NCBI RefSeq assembly: GCF_028283785.1
Contig: NZ_JAPWKB010000019.1
Coordinates: 268,001-332,000 of the forward strand
Reading direction: 5' to 3'
Length of the DNA: 64,000 nucleotides
From: Paraburkholderia sp.
GTDB lineage: Bacteria > Pseudomonadota > Gammaproteobacteria > Burkholderiales > Burkholderiaceae
Under the pieces are notes generated by a model. It saw only the letters and a program-made list of their open reading frames with translations. It ran no database searches and was not told the origin of the DNA. Numbering within the stretch: position 1 is the first letter of the stretch; every line of letters begins with the position of its first letter. The position numbers and the translations under genes were made by a program. Shown one piece after another: positions 59,415 to 64,000 of this stretch.

Positions 59415-60362
59415 ATGTCCAAAACACCCGCCGAACAGGCCATCGCAGCGCGCCTCGCTGCCGCCATGCCAACCCTCACCCCGATCCATCGTCGGATGGG
59501 CGAGTACGTCCAGGCAAACCTGTTCCGTGCTGCCACGATGCGTATCGATGAGCTCGCGTCGGCGGTCGGCGCGTCGGTTGCAACGGCGAACCGCTTCGCC
59601 CGCGCGCTCGGCTTCGACGGCTATCCGGCGTTTCGCGATGCGCTCGTCCGCGGCTTCGAGGCGACCCTCGCGCCGGTCGAACGCCTGCGTACCGCGCAGG
59701 AATCGCCAGCCAGCGGCGACGAACTGCTCGGCGCGTCGCTCGAACAGGCGGCCGTCAACCTGCGCTCGACCCGCGCGGCGATCGATAGCGCCGCCGCCGA
59801 AGCCGCGGTCGATGCCATCGTCGCCGCGCGTCGCGTGTTTGTGCTGGGCGCGGGCGCAAGCGCGTTTCTCGCCGGTCTGATGGAACACGGACTGACGCCG
59901 TATCACGCCAACGTGCAGTCGCTCGCGTTGATCGGCGGTCCGACCCACGCGGCGCGACGCCTGTTCAGCGCCGGACAGGACGACCTCGTGATCGGCATCG
60001 CGTTTCCCCGCTATGTCGACGACACCATCGAACTCGCGCGCCGCGCGGCCAGTCTCGGCGCACGCGTCCTCGCGCTTACCGACAGCGTCAACTCGCCGCT
60101 CGCGCAGTTCGCCGACCTCACGCTGTGCGTGCGCGCCGAACGCCGCCTCGCGGCCAACTCGGATGCGGCGGTGCTCGCCGTGATCGAAGCGCTGTGCGAC
60201 GCCGTCGCGTTTCGCACGACGCGCTCGGTCAAGGCCGCCGCCGAGATGACGGCCTTCGTGTTGCCGTGGCTCACCGATCCCTCGTCCGCTCCCCATTCCG
60301 CGTCGAACGCGCCCGCCGTCCGTGCGCCGCGCACTCCGAAAACCAGCAAAGCCAAACGATGA
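59415..60362 (+). CDS. RpiR/MurR-family transcriptional regulator
   Basis: Encodes 315 residues. The N-terminal HTH-6 domain (about 20-80) has RIDELASAVGASVATANRFARALGF. The C-terminal SIS (sugar isomerase) domain is VFVLGAGASAFLAGLMEHGL near 139-158 and DDLVIGIAFPRYVDDTIELA near 189-208. RpiR proteins sense phosphosugars or related ligands. It overlaps the isoaspartyl peptidase gene by four bases, so the two are translated together and it may autoregulate the operon. Its C-terminal tail is Pro/Ala/Lys-rich. Confidence 0.92.
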   Translation: MSKTPAEQAIAARLAAAMPTLTPIHRRMGEYVQANLFRAATMRIDELASAVGASVATANRFARALGFDGYPAFRDALVRGFEATLAPVERLRTAQESPASGDELLGASLEQAAVNLRSTRAAIDSAAAEAAVDAIVAARRVFVLGAGASAFLAGLMEHGLTPYHANVQSLALIGGPTHAARRLFSAGQDDLVIGIAFPRYVDDTIELARRAASLGARVLALTDSVNSPLAQFADLTLCVRAERRLAANSDAAVLAVIEALCDAVAFRTTRSVKAAAEMTAFVLPWLTDPSSAPHSASNAPAVRAPRTPKTSKAKR

Positions 60363-61366
60363 ATTCCTCAGCCGTACCCAACGCGTCGCCTTCCGCCGTC
60401 ATCGCAATTCACGGCGGCGCCGGCACGATCCTGCGCGCGTCGATGACGCCCGATGCCGAAGCCAACTATCACCGGGCGCTGCATGACGTGCTCGCCGCCG
60501 GACAACGCGTGCTCGCCGACGGCGGCAGCGCACTCGACGCGGTCAGCGAAGCTGTGCGCCTGCTCGAAAATTGCCCGCTCTTCAACGCAGGACACGGCGC
60601 GGTGTTCACCGCTGAAGGCACGCACGAACTCGACGCGTCGATCATGGACGGCCGCACGCTCGACGCCGGCGCGATCTGCTGCGTGAAGCGCGTGAAGAAC
60701 CCGATCCTCGCCGCGCGACGCGTGCTCGAAGCCAGCGAACACGTGATGTTCACCGGCGAAGGCGCCGAGGCGTTCGCCGCCGCGCAAGGGCTCGCGTTCG
60801 TCGATCCGTCGTACTTCCATACCGACGCGCGCCATCGTCAATGGCTGCTCGCGCGCGGCCAGCAACGCGCGATGCTCGATCACGACGGCGCGGCGCTCGA
60901 AGCCGGAAAAACCGACGATCCGACGCCGCACGAGCCGATCGATCCGAACCGCAAGTTCGGCACGGTCGGCGCGGTTGCGCTCGATGCGCACGGCCATCTC
61001 GCCGCCGCCACCTCGACGGGCGGCGTCACCAACAAGCAGGTCGGCCGGGTCGGCGATACGCCGTTGATCGGCGCGGGCTGCTACGCGGACGACGCAACCT
61101 GCGCGGTGTCCGCAACCGGATCGGGCGAAATGTTCATGCGCATGGTCGCGGCGTACGACGTCGCCGCGCAAATGGCGTATCGCGGCGTGTCGGTCGAAGA
61201 GGCCGCCGCCGATGTCGTGATGAACCGCCTGCCGCGTATCGACGGACGGGGCGGCCTGATCGCCGTCGATGCGAAAGGCAACGTCACGCTGCCGTTCAAC
61301 ACCGAAGGGATGTATCGCGGCTTCGCTCGCGTGGGCGAAGCGCCGGTCACGGCGATCTATCGCTAA
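60359..61366 (+). CDS. iaaA: Isoaspartyl peptidase / plant-type L-asparaginase (Ntn hydrolase)
   Basis: Encodes 335 residues. The precursor cleaves itself before Thr202 in RKFGTVGAVALDAHG, freeing the catalytic threonine. Other signatures are VIAIHGGAGTILR near 14-26, NAGHGAVFTAEGTHELDASI near 76-95, and TSTGGVTNKQVGRVGDTPLIGAG split over 217-240 in the beta subunit. The enzyme cleaves beta-aspartyl dipeptides and asparagine. The same gene heads the E. coli gsiABCD operon, matching the downstream gsi-like genes here. The ATG overlaps the regulator stop. Confidence 0.95.
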   Translation: MNSSAVPNASPSAVIAIHGGAGTILRASMTPDAEANYHRALHDVLAAGQRVLADGGSALDAVSEAVRLLENCPLFNAGHGAVFTAEGTHELDASIMDGRTLDAGAICCVKRVKNPILAARRVLEASEHVMFTGEGAEAFAAAQGLAFVDPSYFHTDARHRQWLLARGQQRAMLDHDGAALEAGKTDDPTPHEPIDPNRKFGTVGAVALDAHGHLAAATSTGGVTNKQVGRVGDTPLIGAGCYADDATCAVSATGSGEMFMRMVAAYDVAAQMAYRGVSVEEAAADVVMNRLPRIDGRGGLIAVDAKGNVTLPFNTEGMYRGFARVGEAPVTAIYR

Positions 61367-61434
61367 CGCGTCGCAGGTCAACGAAGCGCATCGCCACACG
61401 CGCCGGAAACGAACGCATCACCGTGTCTGATTTA

Positions 61435-61440
61435 AAGGAA
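61435..61440 (+). promoter_or_regulatory. Ribosome binding site that sets the GTG start of gsiA
   Basis: AAGGAA lies six bases before the GTG at 61447. Upstream in-frame codons have no comparable site. Confidence 0.65.
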
Positions 61441-61446
61441 TTGATC

Positions 61447-63423
61447 GTGCCGATTTCATCGCACAACCGCTCGAAAAGCGCGAACACCTCACTCATCGAA
61501 AGCTTGCCGCCGCAACGCGTGCTGGCGGTGGACGATCTGTCGATCGCGTTTCGCCGCGGCGACGCGTCGTTCAACGCGGTCCGAAACCTGTCGTTGACCG
61601 TCGATCGCGGCGAGACGCTGGCGATCGTCGGCGAATCCGGTTCGGGCAAATCGGTGACGTCGCTCGCGTTGATGCGGCTGATCGAACACGGCGGCGGCCG
61701 CGTCGCGGGCGGCACCATCGCGTTCCGTCGTCGCGACGGCAACGTGCTCGATCTCGCGCGCGCGTCGTCGGGCACGATGCGCTCGATTCGCGGCGCCGAT
61801 ATCGCGATGATCTTTCAGGAGCCGATGACGTCGCTCAATCCGGTCTTCACGGTCGGCGACCAGATCAGCGAGGCGATCGCGTTGCATCAGAACAAGAGTC
61901 GGTCGGCCGCGCGCGCGGAGACCTTGCGTCTGCTCGAACTGGTGCGGATTCCGGAAGCGCGCCGGGTCGCGGCGCGGTTTCCGCATCAACTGTCGGGCGG
62001 CATGCGTCAACGCGTGATGATCGCGATGGCGCTGTCGTGCAAGCCCGCGCTGCTGATCGCCGACGAACCCACCACCGCGCTCGACGTGACGATTCAGGCG
62101 CAGATTCTGCAACTGATTCGCGGCTTGCAGGACGAGATGAACATGGGCGTGATCTTCATCACGCACGACATGGGCGTGGTCGCGGAAGTGGCGGATCGCG
62201 TGCTGGTAATGTATCGCGGCGAGAAGGTCGAGGAGGGCGCATCCGACACGCTGTTCGCCGCGCCGTCGCATCCGTACACCAAAGCGCTGCTGGCGGCGGT
62301 GCCGCGTCTGGGCGCGATGCAAGGCACCGATGCGCCTGCCAGGTTTCCGATCCTGACCGTCGAACAGGCCGCCGCCAATAGCGACGCAGGCAGGGATGCC
62401 GAAACCGCCGGCACCGACGGCACCGACGCGCCCGTGCGTCCCGCCGAAGCGGTCGCGCACGAACCGCAACCGTCGATTGCCGACAGCACGCCGCCGATCC
62501 TGCGCGTGCGCGATCTGGTCACGCGCTTCCCGGTCAAGAGCGGTCTGTTCGGCCGTGTGACGGGCCGCGTGCACGCGGTCGAACGCGTCAGTTTCGATTT
62601 GCGTCCGGGCGAGACGCTGGCGCTGGTCGGCGAATCGGGTTGCGGCAAATCCACCACCGGCCGCTCGTTACTGCGACTGGTCGAAAGCCAGAGCGGCTCG
62701 ATCGAATTCGACGGCAAGGACATCAGCGCGCTGACCGGTCCGGCGCTGCAAACGCTGCGTCGCGATATCCAGTTTGTTTTTCAGGACCCGTTCGCGTCGC
62801 TCAATCCGCGTCTGACGGTGGGCTTCTCGATCATGGAGCCGCTGCTGGTGCACGGCGTCGCGCAAGGCGAAGAGGCGCAGCGGCGGGTTGCGTGGCTGCT
62901 CGATAAGGTCGGCTTGCCGCCCGAAGCGGCGCGTCGCTATCCGCACGAGTTTTCCGGCGGCCAGCGTCAGCGGATCGCAATCGCGCGCGCGCTCGCACTG
63001 AATCCGAAGGTCGTGATCGCCGACGAATCCGTGTCCGCGCTCGACGTGTCGGTGCAGGCGCAGATCGTCAACCTGATGCTCGATCTGCAACGCGAACTCG
63101 GCGTCGCGTATCTGTTCATCTCGCACGATATGGCCGTGGTCGAACGCGTCAGCCATCGCGTCGCGGTGATGTACCTCGGTCAGATCGTCGAGATCGGGCC
63201 GCGTCGCGCGGTGTTCGAAGCGCCGCAACACCCGTACACGAAGAAGCTGATGGGCGCGGTGCCGGTCGCCGATCCGTCGCGCCGTCACGCGAAACGGATG
63301 CTCGCCGCCGACGAAATCCCCAGCCCGATCCGCGCGCTCGACGACGAACCGGTCGTCGCGCCGCTGATCGCGGTCGGACCGGATCACTTCGTCGCGCAAC
63401 ATCGGATCGGCGGCGCGTACTGA
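61447..63423 (+). CDS. gsiA: Dual-domain ABC transporter ATPase for glutathione/peptide import (GsiA-like)
   Basis: Encodes 658 residues with two complete nucleotide-binding domains. Domain 1: Walker A GESGSGKS at 62-69, signature LSGGM at 182-186, Walker B LLIADE at 202-207. Domain 2: Walker A GESGCGKS at 395-402, signature FSGGQ at 502-506, Walker B VVIADE at 522-527; the following residue is Ser rather than the usual Pro (DESVSALD). Both have the oligopeptide-transporter C-terminal segment HPYTKALL / HPYTKKLM. The GTG start is chosen from its ribosome site. In E. coli, GsiA energises glutathione import; here the substrate may be glutathione or beta-aspartyl peptides. Confidence 0.94.
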   Translation: MPISSHNRSKSANTSLIESLPPQRVLAVDDLSIAFRRGDASFNAVRNLSLTVDRGETLAIVGESGSGKSVTSLALMRLIEHGGGRVAGGTIAFRRRDGNVLDLARASSGTMRSIRGADIAMIFQEPMTSLNPVFTVGDQISEAIALHQNKSRSAARAETLRLLELVRIPEARRVAARFPHQLSGGMRQRVMIAMALSCKPALLIADEPTTALDVTIQAQILQLIRGLQDEMNMGVIFITHDMGVVAEVADRVLVMYRGEKVEEGASDTLFAAPSHPYTKALLAAVPRLGAMQGTDAPARFPILTVEQAAANSDAGRDAETAGTDGTDAPVRPAEAVAHEPQPSIADSTPPILRVRDLVTRFPVKSGLFGRVTGRVHAVERVSFDLRPGETLALVGESGCGKSTTGRSLLRLVESQSGSIEFDGKDISALTGPALQTLRRDIQFVFQDPFASLNPRLTVGFSIMEPLLVHGVAQGEEAQRRVAWLLDKVGLPPEAARRYPHEFSGGQRQRIAIARALALNPKVVIADESVSALDVSVQAQIVNLMLDLQRELGVAYLFISHDMAVVERVSHRVAVMYLGQIVEIGPRRAVFEAPQHPYTKKLMGAVPVADPSRRHAKRMLAADEIPSPIRALDDEPVVAPLIAVGPDHFVAQHRIGGAY

Positions 63424-63512
63424 ACCGCGCCGCGCCAACACCGTCACGCAATACAACGATCAGACCCGAAGCAACACGCCTCTCATTTACCCGTAGCCTG
63501 GAGCACCGTCAG

Positions 63513-64000
63513 ATGAATCTGCATGTCCTGTCTTCCCCGTTCCGTTTGCGCACGCTGCTGGCCAGCGGCGCGCTCGCCTTCTCGATGCTCGCGAGCGGCG
63601 CGGCTGTCGCCGACTCGAATGTCGTGATGGCGGTCGCATCGACGTTCACGACGCTCGATCCGTACGACGCGAACGACACGCTGTCGCAAGCTGTGTCCAA
63701 ATCGTTTTATCAAGGCCTGTTCGGCTTCGACAAGGACATGAAGTTGACGAACGTGCTGGCCACCAGCTTCGAAGCCAGCGCCGATGCGCGCATTTACACG
63801 TTCAAGCTGCGCCAGGGCGTGAAGTTCCACGACGGCACCGACTTCAACGCGGCGGCCGTGAAGGCGAACTTCGACCGCGTCACGGACCCGGCGAACAAGC
63901 TCAAGCGCTACAACATGTTCAGCCGTATCGAGAAGACCGAAGTGGTCGATCCGTACACGGTCAAGGTGACGCTGAAGACGCCGTTCTCCGCATTCGTCAA
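63513..64000 (+). CDS. gsiB: Periplasmic substrate-binding protein of the peptide/glutathione ABC importer (GsiB-like), 3' end outside window
   Basis: The first 162 residues are visible. A Sec signal peptide (LRTLLASGALAFSMLASGAAVA/DS, cleavage near residue 34) precedes a family 5 solute-binding domain: TFTTLDPYDANDTLSQAVSK, FYQGLFGFDKDMK, LRQGVKFHDGTDFNAAAVKA and NFDRVTDP are typical of DppA/OppA/GsiB proteins. GGAG lies nine bases before the ATG. It is 89 bases after gsiA; the permease genes gsiC and gsiD are expected beyond the window. Confidence 0.93.
   Translation, partial: MNLHVLSSPFRLRTLLASGALAFSMLASGAAVADSNVVMAVASTFTTLDPYDANDTLSQAVSKSFYQGLFGFDKDMKLTNVLATSFEASADARIYTFKLRQGVKFHDGTDFNAAAVKANFDRVTDPANKLKRYNMFSRIEKTEVVDPYTVKVTLKTPFSAFV

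Overview
The window looks like a piece of a beta-proteobacterial chromosome from the Burkholderiaceae, most likely Paraburkholderia or Burkholderia. The reasons are uniformly high GC with strong third-position GC, housekeeping genes whose proteins read as Burkholderia-type, the block grpE - thioredoxin-like - dnaK - dnaJ next to hrcA, a fused pabB/pabC gene, an endonuclease-type MutL, and long G/C-rich intergenic inverted repeats. It is core chromosome: there is no transposase, integrase, phage module, rRNA or CRISPR array. The only RNA genes or elements seen are one tRNA-Lys and one ZTP (pfl) riboswitch. This assignment rests on reading alone; no database search was run.

Layout. Bases 1-7.3 kb hold the heat-shock and protein-quality block: the end of hrcA, hemH, hslR, grpE, a CFNC thioredoxin-like gene, dnaK and dnaJ, with sigma-32-type promoters in front of grpE and dnaK. 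From 7.35 to 19 kb come folate/pantothenate and RNA/DNA maintenance genes: pabB-pabC fusion, then a six-gene minus-strand operon (hda, HAD phosphatase, pcnB, folK, deoxynucleoside kinase, panB), then purM, and the overlapping pair mutL-miaA. From 19.2 to 24.4 kb are a DedA protein, a minus-strand cluster of HPP-CBS, MarR, ClC-CBS and a small membrane protein, and tRNA-Lys with a consensus promoter. From 24.6 to 30.2 kb is the complete Tol-Pal operon ybgC-tolQ-tolR-tolA-tolB-pal-cpoB. Then come an SDR dehydrogenase, glyA behind a ZTP riboswitch, nrdR, and a five-gene type IV minor pilin operon (33.6-36.7 kb).

Bases 36.7-38.2 kb hold a small stress/membrane operon (DUF883, YqjE-like, DUF3318-like), followed by a 1-Cys peroxiredoxin. 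Amino-acid catabolism follows: glutaryl-CoA dehydrogenase with a divergent IclR regulator, a degenerate EAL protein, and hmgA-fahA for homogentisate breakdown. Two MFS exporters, a small protein of uncertain family and a D-lactate dehydrogenase-like gene come next. A LysR regulator then diverges from an aspartate-decarboxylation locus: two tandem AspT antiporters and an aspartate 4-decarboxylase gene carrying a single-base frameshift. After an AT-rich gap there is a class V aminotransferase and a 761-bp non-coding element with 173-bp inverted arms. The window closes with a RpiR regulator, isoaspartyl peptidase and the start of a gsi-type peptide/glutathione ABC importer.

The least expected items are the frameshift in the decarboxylase next to two intact antiporters, the large inverted-repeat element with nested hairpins and tandem repeats at 58.4-59.25 kb, a pair of perfect operator-like palindromes at 47.7 kb with no adjacent regulator, and the inverted repeats embedded in the dnaK sigma-32 promoter. 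I did not find a convincing new multi-gene defence or mobile system.
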